A stretch of 36,630 nucleotides of DNA, taken from Batkoa obscura. Its lineage: Eukaryota; Entomophthoromycota; Entomophthoromycetes; Entomophthorales; Batkoaceae. Within the stretch, counting starts at the first letter, position 1; each line of letters starts with the position of its first letter. Made by a program: the position numbers and the translations under genes. Below the pieces are notes generated by a model. It had not been told where the DNA came from, did no database searches, and saw only the letters and a list, made by a program, of their open reading frames with translations. This document shows, one piece after another, positions 19,860 to 30,043 of the stretch. The stretch is taken from positions 1-36,630 of the forward strand of contig JASVEC010000172.1 in assembly GCA_030770535.1 (NCBI GenBank), given 5' to 3'.

Positions 19860-20690
19860 TAACTATTGGTGATAAGATTATTAAAAAAGTAATAACGTAA
19901 ATTTCTTTCATCATAAAGTTCCCTTAAACTACTTTCTAAACCGCTTCCTAGATTTCCTTGGAGCGGGCTACTCAAGGTTTTTCCTAACACTTTATTTTTT
20001 GATGTTCATAAATGCCTTTGATTTACTTTATTTAAAGTAATATAGGGATTTAAGGTCTAATTGGAGCTACTTAACTATTTATTCATAACGAAAATTTAAA
20101 TTCAACTTAAAATTGGTATTTAACTTCTTGTTATGTTTTAATAAAACCATACAAAATTAATTTTAAATTTACTAGTCTTAATGAATTTATATATGCAATT
20201 AGCAAAGTAAGACATCTTTAGAATGGCTTTAATTTGTTATAAGATCATTTTAAAGTAAAACATTATCTGGTATTATTAACCATGATATATATGTAATAAT
20301 ATATCTATGTATCAGATGATACTTTAAGTTAATATTAATGATAATTTTTATCAAAGTTAATAATAGAGGAAAGGTTAATGCAAATATTTAAGCTACTATT
20401 AGAATTAAAACCAAAGCCATATTAAAACTAGCTATAAGTTTAAAGCTAATTTGCTTTATCTCCCTTCAAAGCCCTGGTAGTAGAGTGACATAAAGATTCT
20501 TATTCAAAGAATTCCCATACCTATACCCTAGAACCAAGGTTAACCCAAAATAATTGAAATCCATCTAGTGCTTGGATTAGATGTCATTGTGAAGGTTCTT
20601 GGTACATCCTCATTCTTTAAACCTCTATAATATTTGATTCTCGGCCACTTTTGTAATTTTAAATGCCTTTAATATAAGAAACTGTTTGAT
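19860..20690 (-). pseudogene. Probable remnant of a multi-pass membrane protein gene
   Basis: On the minus strand three pieces suggest a dead gene. Near 20590-20480 is MTSNPSTRWISIILG followed by a hydrophobic run broken by stops. Near 20460-20340 is ISFKLIASFNMALVLILIVA and more hydrophobic residues with a stop. Near 20000-19880 is an open, polar stretch: LSSPLQGNLGSGLESSLREL and on to a Tyr/Phe-rich end. Order (membrane segments, then a polar tail) would fit a seven-helix receptor or transporter, but I cannot name the family. Several stops and frame changes break it. Confidence 0.3.
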
Positions 20691-20724
20691 TGACAAGTAG
20701 TTAAAAAAACCTAAGGTTAATATA

Positions 20725-20825
20725 TGGGGATGTATTTTTGTATTTAAGAATTTTACTAATAATTTTTCCACTCAAATAGCGTTTAAAAGATGGAAAAAGT
20801 AATGAAGCCAAAAAAAACACTCCCA
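20725..20825 (+). mobile_element. TA-flanked miniature element, copy 10
   Basis: 101-bp plus copy, TGGGGATGTATTTTTG to AAACACTCCCA, TA on both sides. Very close to the copy at 17208, so probably a recent insertion. Confidence 0.9.
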
Positions 20826-21036
20826 TATAGTTAGTATTAAAAATCAGAATTGTAGATGATATTTATTAAATACTATGTTTATTTAATATTGCTACTAATA
20901 AATAAATACAACATGAAGCTCAGTGTTTAATAGTTTCAGTTTACATTACCGTTTGTTTATCAATAATTTCTAAAATAAAATATTGAATACAAGCCAATTG
21001 TTTTATTTTTATAAATTTTATTAAACTTAAAGAATA

Positions 21037-21230
21037 TGAAGATGTGGGGATGTATTTTTGTGTCTAAGAATTTTACTAACAATTTTTCCGTTTAAATAGC
21101 GCTTAAAAAATGGAAAAAATAATGAAGTCAAAAAAAACACTCTCATGTATTCTTTTGCTTAAGAATTTTACCAACAATCTTTTTCACTCAAACAGCGCTT
21201 AAAAAATAGAAAAATAAAACTAAAATATCA
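21037..21230 (+). mobile_element. Older miniature element, copy 11, interrupted by copy 12
   Basis: The left tip TATGAAGATG lies before copy 12. The remainder (TGTATTCTTTTGCTTAAG to the worn end ATATCA) lies after it. Joined across the insertion these pieces have the family layout, with GGGG changed to GAAG and a shortened right end. Confidence 0.65.
21045..21145 (+). mobile_element. Miniature element, copy 12, nested in copy 11
   Basis: 101-bp plus copy, TGGGGATGTATTTTTGTG to AAAACACTCTCA. It is flanked by TG on both sides (21043-21044 and 21146-21147), consistent with insertion into the ATG|TG position of copy 11 and a 2-bp duplication. Confidence 0.8.
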
Positions 21231-21360
21231 TACTTTGTTATTAGCCAAGGATGCCTAATATGTTGCAAAATTTGGGCTAAAAAAGTGATGTTACTAAAAG
21301 AGCAATTTGAATCCTAAATTTTCTAGTTAAAAATAATATTGCATCATTCTCTGAAATAAT

Positions 21361-21441
21361 CAGGTTAAAAAAATGAACATTTAGTTGGTGCACACATGAA
21401 CTTAAATGAGGTTGGTTTTTTAACTTATTTTTTTTAACCTG
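21361..21441. mobile_element. 81-bp inverted-repeat element of a second type
   Basis: CAGGTTAAAAAAA at the left is mirrored by TTTTTTTTAACCTG at the right, extending outward to ATCAGG/CCTGAT. The middle contains a GTGCAC palindrome. The termini do not resemble the TGGGGATG family. Only one copy is seen here, so it may be a miniature transposon or just a strong hairpin. Confidence 0.5.
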
Positions 21442-22110
21442 ATCATTTTAGAAAACACTGTATAATAACTCATTGTTTCATTATAACTAACAATTAGGTA
21501 TTGACTATTTTTTATTAGTACAAAATACCCACTTTCACTTTCTAGTAGCTGTAATGCTGTAATGTGAAGACCAGTTATGGGTTAGTTCAAAGACTCAATT
21601 CAAACTTTATTCAATTTAATTTTGCAAAAATCACAAGTAAGCACCAAGTGCTATAAAAATATTTACTTTTTTACTTGATTTTAGAATGATTCATGAAACG
21701 TTTTGAGGTTTTACACTACATAGGAAATAGATAAAAAGTAATTGAAAATTTTTACTTTCAATTTCAACTCATCTTTTAAACTTGCTTAGGTTTTTAATCT
21801 AAATATGTTTATTTAATTGGATTTTTTTCTCGAAAGTTAACAACTTTGGAAAAAGATAGCTTTTCTATTACACCCTGCAGCCATCATTATAAAAACTTTG
21901 GAAAATTTACGATACGCTAGGCAACAAAGCCCCTAATATTGAAGCCAAACTTAAATTTAGTTACTCAAAAAACTCTATTCCACAAAAAACAACTTGTCTT
22001 GGCACCATTGCAATTACTTTAATCAAAGATCTTTTGCCACTTGGCCTTAAACTAGTAGTCTCAAAAAGTTGAATTATGAAAAAAATGATATAATAGCAAA
22101 TTAGTGGTGA
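21442..22110. other. Stretch without a supported gene upstream of a LITAF-like copy
   Basis: No gene is supported. On the minus strand 22170..21961 is open for 69 codons and ends with a hydrophobic run and RPSGKRSLIKVIAMVP, a faint echo of CPSCKRAIAIAP. Both knuckle Cys are missing, so it is at most a relic. Confidence 0.35.
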
Positions 22111-22118
22111 TATAAATA
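22111..22118 (+). promoter_or_regulatory. TATA box of the LITAF-like gene at 22177
   Basis: TATAAATA, 66 bp before the ATG, close to the 71-bp spacing in copies A and B. Confidence 0.45.
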
Positions 22119-22176
22119 AAAATGAACCAAATTTAACTAGGTTAGTCAAAAAAATAATCATCAAAATCAAAGATCT

Positions 22177-22581
22177 ATGAATTACTCAAATATTGAAAGT
22201 GCCAAATTTACACATTCCCCACCATTATATAAGTCAGCCATACCATCCTATTCAAAAAAAACGATACTTATAAACCAACCCGAAATTCTACAATTATCCA
22301 GAAGGGGTATAGCAGTTTTAATCTGCCCGTTTGAAGATAAAGAAGTAACTACTAAGATTTGGTATGAGCCTAGGCTTAGCTTATTTATAACTTTACTCGC
22401 TTTCCTCTTCTGTTCTCTTTCAATTATCTTCGCTTTAGGATCATTTGAGGCATATTATACCATATTCTTATTGCTTTTATTTGTTTTCCTTACAGTCGTT
22501 TTGATCGTCGGATATGGACCTTATTATGACCAGATTCATCATTGTCCTTCTTGTAATCGGGTTGTTGCTGTTGCTAAATAG
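22177..22581 (+). CDS. LITAF-like membrane-associated zinc-knuckle protein, copy C
   Basis: Single exon, 134 residues. PPLY at 15-18 is the PPxY motif. TILINQPEILQLSRRGIAVL and CPFEDKEVTTK match copies A and B. The hydrophobic middle (about 70-112) is different again, with LFITLLAFLFCSLSIIFAL as the first segment. The end is the full second knuckle, IHHCPSCNRVVAVAK. It is diverged from A and B along its whole length, so it was not part of the recent conversion. Two decayed copies follow it on the same strand and a fourth intact copy faces them. Confidence 0.8.
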   Translation: MNYSNIESAKFTHSPPLYKSAIPSYSKKTILINQPEILQLSRRGIAVLICPFEDKEVTTKIWYEPRLSLFITLLAFLFCSLSIIFALGSFEAYYTIFLLLLFVFLTVVLIVGYGPYYDQIHHCPSCNRVVAVAK

Positions 22582-22908
22582 GTTAGAGGCTGGGTAGAAT
22601 ACAACTCAGTACGCTGCCTTGATGAATGATAATATATAGTATTCATTTATTGAATTCATACGTATCTACTTATATATTGAAGCTAAACGATAAAAGTAAC
22701 TTTATTCTTATTATTGATCAGTTTATGATTAAAGTTCTATTTCTTTAGTCTTGATTGTTCCTAGATCCACAAATTAAATACAAACCCTACAAAATAACAA
22801 CCAATTATTGAAATTGAGGCTATGGATTTTTTTAAATTACAAATACAACAAAAACTTCATTTTGTCCATGTTAATTTTCTAACTTTTTAACTAATTAGTG
22901 TCAAAACC

Positions 22909-23296
22909 GTGAGGTATAAAGCTGAACAGTTACTTATTACTCCTTCCGTACCATTATACAATCTCATTGGATTGTGTCATTCAAACTAGGTTGTCTCTGT
23001 CAAGCAACCATAAGTTTTACAGTTATTAAACAGATGGGTAGCAATTTAAATTTCTCCCTTTGAAGATATTCAGATAATTACCAAGGGTTTTTGTCGAACT
23101 GGATTTGAAGCATTTTACTTAAGTTGATTTTTTCCATTTTTTTGCATCTTTTTATCTTGGAGATTCTTAGATCGTATTGTTGTGATTATTTTTACCTTCT
23201 CTACCATCTTTTGAGGATTTTAATGTTTAAAAATTCTTTCTATCTTCGGGCTCATCACTGTCTTTCTGTGATCAAATCGTTGATATTGCCAAATAA
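22909..23296 (+). pseudogene. Decayed LITAF-like gene copy 3
   Basis: From a GTG where others have ATG, the frame gives VRYKAEQLLITPSVPLYN. It continues with VVSVKQP, VLQLLNRWVAI and SPFEDIQIITKGF, matching copy C residue by residue except for stops and Cys-to-Ser in the first knuckle. After a frame change the end reads AHHCLS and DQIVDIAK before a stop. At least three stops and two frame changes. Directly downstream of copy C, so probably a tandem duplicate of it. Confidence 0.75.
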
Positions 23297-23622
23297 GCTG
23301 GAAGCCAGATAAAGTTTAGTATGTACAAGTACTGCTTAATTATTAAAAATATTGATCTTTCATTTGTGGATCTTTCACTTACTCCTTTATACAATAAAAC
23401 CAAGTTTACAAGTAGTTCAATCCTTATGTCTAACCTCGTACTCAAAGTTCACTGTTACTGCAGATTTGATTTATTCTAAATTTTCTAATTAAGGATAAGT
23501 GTTATAAGTATAATTCCTTGTTGATACTAATTTTCAGAACTAAAGGCATAAATATATACCATGTATAAGATACAGATTAACACCATTTTTCTTATTTTAG
23601 CTAGTATTTAAACTTCTATATA

Positions 23623-23719
23623 TAGGGATGTTTTTTTGATTTCATTACTTTTTTAATTTTTTAAATGCTATTTGAGTGGAGGTTGTTAGTAAAGTTCTTA
23701 AACAAAAAATACATCCCCA
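23623..23719 (-). mobile_element. TA-flanked miniature element, copy 13
   Basis: Reverse copy, TAGGGATGTTTTTTTG to TACATCCCCA, TA on both sides. It separates decayed LITAF-like copies 3 and 4. Confidence 0.8.
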
Positions 23720-23799
23720 TATACTAAAAAATCTGCCAACAATATTAAGGCTTTCTGAGTTACTATACAGGAGAAAGCATTTTATTTACTCATTTCCTG

Positions 23800-24145
23800 A
23801 TATTATGCAGACCTGATGATTCAATCTATTCAAACCGAGTTGTTCTCGTAAAGCAAGCTGAAGTCTCAAAGTTATCTAGAAGGAGCGCAGCAATTTTTAC
23901 TTTCCCTATTCGAAAAAGTAAATAAGGATAACCGTCAAGCTGGGTATATGATATTTTAGTATACCCATTTCTATTCTTTCTTTTTCGTATCCTCTAGGAA
24001 AGTTAAAATTCTATTCTGATAAGTTTTTTGTTTTATTTCCTTTTGGATATCTCATTATTCAATATTCAATAATAACTCAATTTGCAAGAAAACTCATGAC
24101 TGTCTTTCTTGTAACTGAGTTGTTGCTATTGCTAATACTGGCCCT
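23800..24145 (+). pseudogene. Decayed LITAF-like gene copy 4
   Basis: RPDDSIYSNRVVLVKQAEVS continues as KLSRRSAAIF, matching the conserved segment before the first knuckle, where CPFE has become FPIR. A hydrophobic middle with stops follows, then HDCLSCN, a stop, and VVAIA, matching HxCPSCxRVVAIAK. At least four stops or frame changes. It is convergent with the intact copy on the other strand at 24321. Confidence 0.75.
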
Positions 24146-24320
24146 AAACTGCTAAAGTTGGGTAAACTATTATGTATGCGCTTTAAGTAATAATAGATCA
24201 TAACTTTTCATGAGCAAATTTATCGCATATTTGTCTAATAAATTTAAAAGAATACTAACTTTATTTTAAATCTGTTATAATTTATTACTAAGTATATATA
24301 AGTTAAAAAGGAAAAACGAC

Positions 24321-24740
24321 TTAAGGAGCAATAGCAATAGCTCTTTTACATGAAGGGCAGAAATGTACTTCTTCTTTAAATGACTTAGTAACGAGTGGTA
24401 ACCAAAACATGGGCCAGAAAAGGAAGCACACGGCAACTGAACACAAACCTGCTTTAAGACCTGCTTCATACTTTACTTCAGTAACCACTGGGATGTTCTC
24501 AAATGGGCACACTAAGGTAGCTGGTCCTCTTTGAGTTAGTTGTAATAAACCGGGCTGGTTAATCAAAGTTGCAGTTGGTTGAGTTGTTATCAAAGGATCA
24601 CTTTCAATCCCGTGTTTTATGTGGCTGCTCTCTTCAATATTATAAGGTGGTGGAGCTTGGCTCGATTCTTGAACTGGTGAATGTATTAATTCATTTTTAT
24701 TATCTAAGCTGACTTGAATTTTGTTATTATCTGAACTCAT
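24321..24740 (-). CDS. LITAF-like membrane-associated zinc-knuckle protein, copy D (least derived)
   Basis: Single exon, 139 residues. It has a longer polar N-terminus than the others and PPPY at 30-33. ATLINQPGLLQLTQRGPATL is followed by CPFENIPVVTEVKYEAGLKAG. One compact hydrophobic stretch (FLFWPMFWLPL) comes next, and the end is VHFCPSCKRAIAIAP. The short membrane segment and the EVKYEAG-type lead-in are closest to the general LITAF pattern, so this may be the founder of the local family. The first knuckle is again CPFE, so the single-Cys form is old in this family. It sits on the opposite strand to copies A to C. Confidence 0.82.
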   Translation of the reverse strand: MSSDNNKIQVSLDNKNELIHSPVQESSQAPPPYNIEESSHIKHGIESDPLITTQPTATLINQPGLLQLTQRGPATLVCPFENIPVVTEVKYEAGLKAGLCSVAVCFLFWPMFWLPLVTKSFKEEVHFCPSCKRAIAIAP

Positions 24741-25417
24741 TATTATTTTAGTTTAAATTTGATAAAAAAATAATCTCTTGATTTTTCTTCTTTTTAAATA
24801 GTAATGTTTGGTTAATCTTTTTGTTGGAGTTTGGCTTTTTTCCTTGGCTTCAAGGGTATGACCTCATTTCCAAATATTCTCAATTGATTATTTGCTGTAA
24901 GTTTATGTTTGGATATCCATTCTTTTTAGTTTAATTTTTATTGAGTTAGACCGTTTCTTTTAGTAGAATTAATGAGTTTATATAGTTTGATTTATTATGT
25001 ATTTAATTAACCTAAGTTATTTTATACAATGTTATAATATAAATTTTCTTTTTACAAAAGACCTAATGTACGAGAAACAAAAATTAATGTATTCTTGTTT
25101 CCTGTTTACAGTTATTACAACTTTTTTGTGACTCAATTATTTATTTATTTAAGAAATAAATTTATGCTGAAATTCATCAAAATAAAGGAACAAAATCTAA
25201 AAAATTGCTAATTCAAATAAGTTAATTATAAAAATTACTGCTAAGAAAGTTAAAAAAGAGCTGTAACAGCTTTATCTTGAATCATGAATCTAATTGATTA
25301 AAAAAAGGCTGAGCAAATCAGCGCGTCTTTATCATTTTAAAAAGCAGTCTCACTAATTTTTTTCTAATATTTTTAAAATTATTTTTAAAATCAACTCAAA
25401 ATAAAAAGCGGATATTA
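24741..25417. other. Divergent intergenic region
   Basis: About 680 bp between start codons of LITAF-like copy D (-) and the PROPPIN gene (+). It must hold both promoters. No repeat, TATA box or coding remnant is clear. Confidence 0.45.
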
Positions 25418-26984
25418 ATGAACTTAGAAACCAATTGTTTTGGAGAAACATCGGGATTACTCTCTACCAGTTTTAATCAGGATTTTGGATGTATAGCTAT
25501 AGGCACAGATAAAGGCTTTAAGATATTTAATAGTGATCCATTGCATGAGAAATCAAGGAAAGGTAGTGCTTAATTAATTTTATATTAATCGCGATTAATT
25601 GTAAAATCTAATTCGTAATAGAATATGAAGATGGCGGTATTGGAGGAATAGAGATGTTGTATCGCTCCAACTTTATAGCTTTGGTGGGCGGTGGGAAAAA
25701 TCCAAAATTTCCACCAAATAAAGTGATGATTTGGGATGACATAAAATCAAAATTTGTTTTTGAATTGGAATTTAGATCTGTAGTCAAAGGAATTAAATTG
25801 AGAAGAGATAGGTAAATGATATGTTTATATGATGATTATGAATATAAATCATTCTAGGCTGATTGTAGTTTTAGCTACAAAAACGTTCGTTTACTCGTTT
25901 GGGGATATACCACAAAAACTGTATACTTTTGAAACAAGTTTAAATAATAAAGGTATTTTTATATTTCAAATATAAAAAAGGCAAATGGTTTTCACACTAT
26001 AAATTAGGATTAATAACTGTATCACAGTCCTTGAACAAATCTATATTGGCCATACCAGGAATACAAAAAGGACATATACAATTAATAGATATCGGTCTAA
26101 ACTTTAGCCATGATGGAGAATCAAACTATAATTCAGCTACCTCTTCATTAGCCAATTCTATCATTATGAATGCACCTTCAAAACCACCTCCAATTTCAAT
26201 TATTGCAGCCCACACTTCTAAATTATCTTGTATCGCTTTAAATGAAAATGGCACTTTATTAGCCTCGGCTAGTGAAAAGGTAAATATCACATAATTGATT
26301 GGTTTCAATTAATTTAAAATTTCAAGGGTACTTTAATAAGAGTGTTTAATACCTCTTCAGGTAAAGTACTACACGAGTTTAGACGTGGGGTTGATAGAGC
26401 TGAGATATATTGGTAATTTATTATATGTCATAACATTATTTTCTTACATTTTTTAGTATAGCATTTAATCAAGAATCAACAAGAATATGTGTTAGTTCAG
26501 ATAAAGGAACAATACACATATTTAATTTAGCTTTAATTGACGGGTTTAACCCAAAGACGGAGAACAGTCAAGGTAGTATAAAGTAAGATTGAATTTGTAA
26601 AATAGTATAAAATAAATAACAATCAGTAATTTAAGGCCAAATTTAGGAAATCGACAATCAAGGTAATTAATAAAATATGAATTTGCTATATAAATTTTAT
26701 TTTTAGTTTATCTTTTATGAAAGACTTGTTGCCAAAATATTTTGACTCTGAGTGGTCGTATGCTTCATACACACTTCCTAATGAAACGAAATGTATTTGT
26801 GGATTCTCTCCCATCAAAAATTCAAATGCTATCATTGGTAATTGATTTACTTGCTTATTAGTAGAAACTAAAATATTTGATTGTAGTGTTATGTTCGGAT
26901 GGTAGCTACTTCAGGATATTATTTGACCCTAGGGTCGGTGGACAGTGTACCAGAGATGTTTATAAGTTGTTTTACAGGCCCTAA
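25418..26984 (+). CDS. HSV2: PROPPIN (HSV2/WIPI3-type beta-propeller, phosphoinositide binding)
   Basis: Nine exons: 25418..25562, 25622..25811, 25858..25952, 26008..26279, 26327..26412, 26457..26582, 26627..26662, 26707..26837 and 26887..26984. They join in frame to 392 residues. Motifs in order: [111 protein letters not shown], then [12 protein letters not shown], which holds the FRRG phosphoinositide-binding signature, and [10 protein letters not shown]. The end is [13 protein letters not shown] and [12 protein letters not shown]. This is the seven-bladed propeller of the WIPI3/WIPI4 (WDR45B/WDR45) and yeast Hsv2 branch. It binds PI3P or PI(3,5)P2 on endosomes, vacuole and autophagic membranes. 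An Asn/Ser-rich insert (about residues 170-200) precedes the AAHTSKL blade. Exon 7 is only 36 nt. Confidence 0.93.
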
Positions 26985-28167
26985 GTTGAAGGATCAAGTT
27001 TAACATCGTAGTTTTTGGCATTATTTTTATAGTTTTTTTAGTAATTTAAAATAAATTTAATATAATTTATGTACCATTGGGTTTGAAATTTTAATTAGTT
27101 TTAATTTAGTTTTTCAAATTGTTATGGGTAAGTTTAAAGGTAAGTTGGAATTTAAAAATAAATTTTCCAACTCACTTTTTTTATATATTTTCTATGTAGT
27201 GTAGAGTTTTAGAAAAATGTTTCAACATGAGTTATTTCAAAATCAAACAAAAGGCAAATATCTTTATAACACTTCGTGCTTGATTTACAATTTTTGTAAA
27301 AATTAATTATAAAATTTGAATCGACCCTTTAAACTAATCCATACATGCTAATATTAATAGTTATTTTTAACAGCTCATTATTTAATAGCTTCTATAAACT
27401 AAATTTATTTTATCAAGTAGCTCGGAATGTTTGATACATTTTCGTGCACATATAAATGTTTACTATTCCAACCAGTAATTTATTAGTTTTTTAAGAAGCT
27501 GATCCTATATAAATTATTGATAATGCTGCAGTCCGTTACCTTAAGGTGATTTTATCTGTATGAAAATGTATCGAAATATTAGAAACAAATTAATTAGTTT
27601 TGAATCAATTCATTAGCCAAAATTAGCAACTTAAAAATAGGTTGTATGAAAAGCGCATATAGAAATACCTAAAATTTGAGCTTTGACATTTATTATTATT
27701 TTGTATAACATCAGAAATTATATTTTAGTAATATTGTGAGTTCTTACAAAGTATTAAAGAATTCCCTATTCATTGACTTCAAAAGTAGAGACTTACTTTT
27801 ATACTATATCATATATTTTATTATCTAGAGAGGAAGCTATTCATCAGACGTACAACGCATAGTGTCGAATAAAGTGCAAGTAATGATACCTATGGCCCTT
27901 TTAGGATTACGACAAAAATAATTAAATAGATAAAGATGATATAAATAATCCTATTCAATTTGATCAAAATGTCTTATTGTAATAAGGTGATATTTTTAAA
28001 TGAAGAATGGAATAACAAAGTAGCATAAGTAAAGTATTTTTAAAATAAATTCATGCCAGAACGAACGAAAATAGTACAGGCTATTAATTTAAAACTAAAG
28101 TTCAAGCTTTGTTTCTATTTTAAACTTTGACTACTAAATGAACAGTATCAAACTATTGAAAATGTAG
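26985..28167. other. Gene-free AT-rich stretch
   Basis: About 1.2 kb with no open frame of note, no miniature element and no recognisable remnant. The right end serves as promoter of the secreted-protein gene. Confidence 0.45.
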
Positions 28168-28175
28168 TATAAATA
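28168..28175 (+). promoter_or_regulatory. TATA box of the CBM19-like secreted-protein gene
   Basis: TATAAATA followed by AAAAGG, 65 bp before the ATG at 28233, on the strand of the gene. Confidence 0.6.
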
Positions 28176-28232
28176 AAAAGGACTTACTACTTCAATTCAT
28201 TATAACAAAAAAAAATATTATTCTATCAAACA

Positions 28233-28619
28233 ATGAAATTCCAAGCCATTATTTTATTAACTGCCTCTATCTCTGCTCTCGCAGCTGGCACCAATTCAAT
28301 GAAAGATGTCAAATCCATCATCCAAGAGAGCAAAGCCAACATTGTTAAAAAGCACGGAGGCTCGAGCTCAAGTAATGTAGCTGCACCTAAATATATCTTA
28401 TCTAATGACATTGCGCCTTCTAAAACCTCTTTAGGGGCATATAAAGGTGAGTTCAATGTAGCCAACAATAACTATCAATGTAGAGAGGGCGATATGTATT
28501 GTGATTACTCTGGAAATGGATTTTGGACTTGTGCTCAAGGCTCTTGGGTCTATCGTAATTGTGGTCCCGGAACTAAATGCGTCCAAAATGGTGGTAACCT
28601 TTATTGTGATTATGCTTAA
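28233..28619 (+). CDS. Secreted protein with a CBM19-like (chitin-binding type) domain
   Basis: 128 residues, one exon. The start MKFQAIILLTASISALAAG is a clear signal peptide. A Ser/Lys-rich linker (about 20-80) follows. Residues ~82-128 contain six cysteines: YQCREGDMYCDYSG, FWTCAQGSWVYRNCGPGTKC and LYCDYA. The pattern C-x-G-x-x-C, W-x-C-x-x-G-x-W-V-x-R-x-C-G-P-G-T-x-C is that of carbohydrate-binding family 19, found on fungal chitinases and small secreted proteins. No catalytic domain is present, so it is probably a small wall-binding or effector-like secreted protein. Codon use is richer in G and C than surrounding DNA, suggesting good expression. A decayed paralogue lies at 30044. Confidence 0.85.
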   Translation: MKFQAIILLTASISALAAGTNSMKDVKSIIQESKANIVKKHGGSSSSNVAAPKYILSNDIAPSKTSLGAYKGEFNVANNNYQCREGDMYCDYSGNGFWTCAQGSWVYRNCGPGTKCVQNGGNLYCDYA

Positions 28620-29079
28620 TTTCCAAGTTCATTTTATATTAAATGTAAATAAATATTTATATAAAGAATAATTTTTAGTTTGCAAAATTTTATCTAAATA
28701 AACCTTTTAGAAGGCATTTGCCACCAAGTAAAAAACAATCTACGCAATCATAAAGAATAATTTAAACAACTTTTAGTAGTTTTTAATAAAAACAATATAA
28801 CCATGTGTACAAAATTTATGTGATAAATAAAAAAGATTTTAAGTGTAAATTATCTTTTGCTCACTTAAATTTAACCGCTTAATTTTATTAAAATTTCAGC
28901 ATTATTCATAGTAGTTGTCAAAAGTATTTAAATAGATCTAACATTTTCGTATATTTTATTTTATTTTGATATATAATAAAAATAAAGAATGTTTATTTGT
29001 TAATTTAATAACTCATCATATTTTTATAATTAATTTAATCATAATTTATATAATAGATTTAGCAAAATTTAAGTAATTT
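28620..29079. other. Gene-free AT-rich stretch
   Basis: About 460 bp after the secreted-protein gene. Nothing recognised. Confidence 0.45.
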
Positions 29080-29180
29080 TGGGGATAATTTTTTTGATTT
29101 CATTGCTTTTTCCATTTTTTAAGCGCTATTTGAGCGGAAAAATTGTTAGTAAAATTCTTAAACACAAAAATACATTCCCT
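29080..29180 (-). mobile_element. Miniature element, copy 14
   Basis: Reverse copy, TGGGGATAATTTTTTTG to ATACATTCCCT, with the core AAGCGCTATTTGAGCGG. The flanks are TT on both sides rather than TA. Confidence 0.8.
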
Positions 29181-29621
29181 TTACTGTTAAAATTAAATAC
29201 TTTCATAAATTCATATACAATTAATCTAAAGTTTTTTTAAATTTGTTATAGAAATTTTACCTTTTAATTATATTTATTGTTTATTAATTTTTTGTATAAT
29301 TTATTAATAACATAAATTGTTTTTCTATTTATTTTACATAGTTTGCTCAATTATTATGTATTATTTTTTTATTTATTATAAAATTTAACGTTTATAATTA
29401 AACTTAAAAAGTGTTTTGGATTAATTGATAAGGTGCAAATAGTAAGTCTTGGCTTATATAACTAAAATAAATTTAATATATAAAGTAAATAAAGTGATGT
29501 TAATAAATTTATCAATTTGATTAAGATGTTATATTATAATAGACTGATTTTTTGAACAAAAATTGAATAATAAGTAATCTATTAACAATTTATTTATAAT
29601 ACAAAAATGAAAATCTAATAT
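29181..29621. other. Gene-free AT-rich stretch
   Basis: About 440 bp between two miniature elements. Nothing recognised. Confidence 0.45.
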
Positions 29622-29721
29622 TGGGGATGTATTTCTGTATTTAATAATTTTACTAACAATTTTTCCACCCAAATAGTACTTAAAAGATGGAAAAAGTAAT
29701 GAAGCCAAAAAAACAGCCCCA
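29622..29721 (+). mobile_element. Miniature element, copy 15
   Basis: Plus copy, TGGGGATGTATTTCTG to AACAGCCCCA. The flanks are AT and TT, so the target duplication is not clear. Confidence 0.8.
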
Positions 29722-30043
29722 TTATTAAACTTAAAAGTTAAAAATAAGCTCCTGGATATTTTTTAGTATTTTTGTAATCTAATGTTATTGATTTTTCATT
29801 CTGATAACCTTTTAGGGTTTTGTAAAACAACTCCCAATAAAATTAAACTATCTGATGGTGTAATCATTGAATAATAAGAAGGTGCAAAATATTAGAACTT
29901 AATAGAAAAAAATCTGTTATCGGAATTAATACCATTTAGTTTTTTAGTAAAAAAGATATAAACATAGAAAAACTTATCAATAAATTATTTAAAACAAACC
30001 ATGTTACTCCGATATTATAACAAAAAATATACTCTTTTAAAAT

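Noticed and set aside
21961-22170. Open frame on the minus strand as a further LITAF-like gene
   Set aside because: Only a faint likeness (RPSGKRSLIKVIAMVP) and no knuckle Cys. Its N-terminal half would have to overlap copy C. Left as a remark in the intergenic entry.
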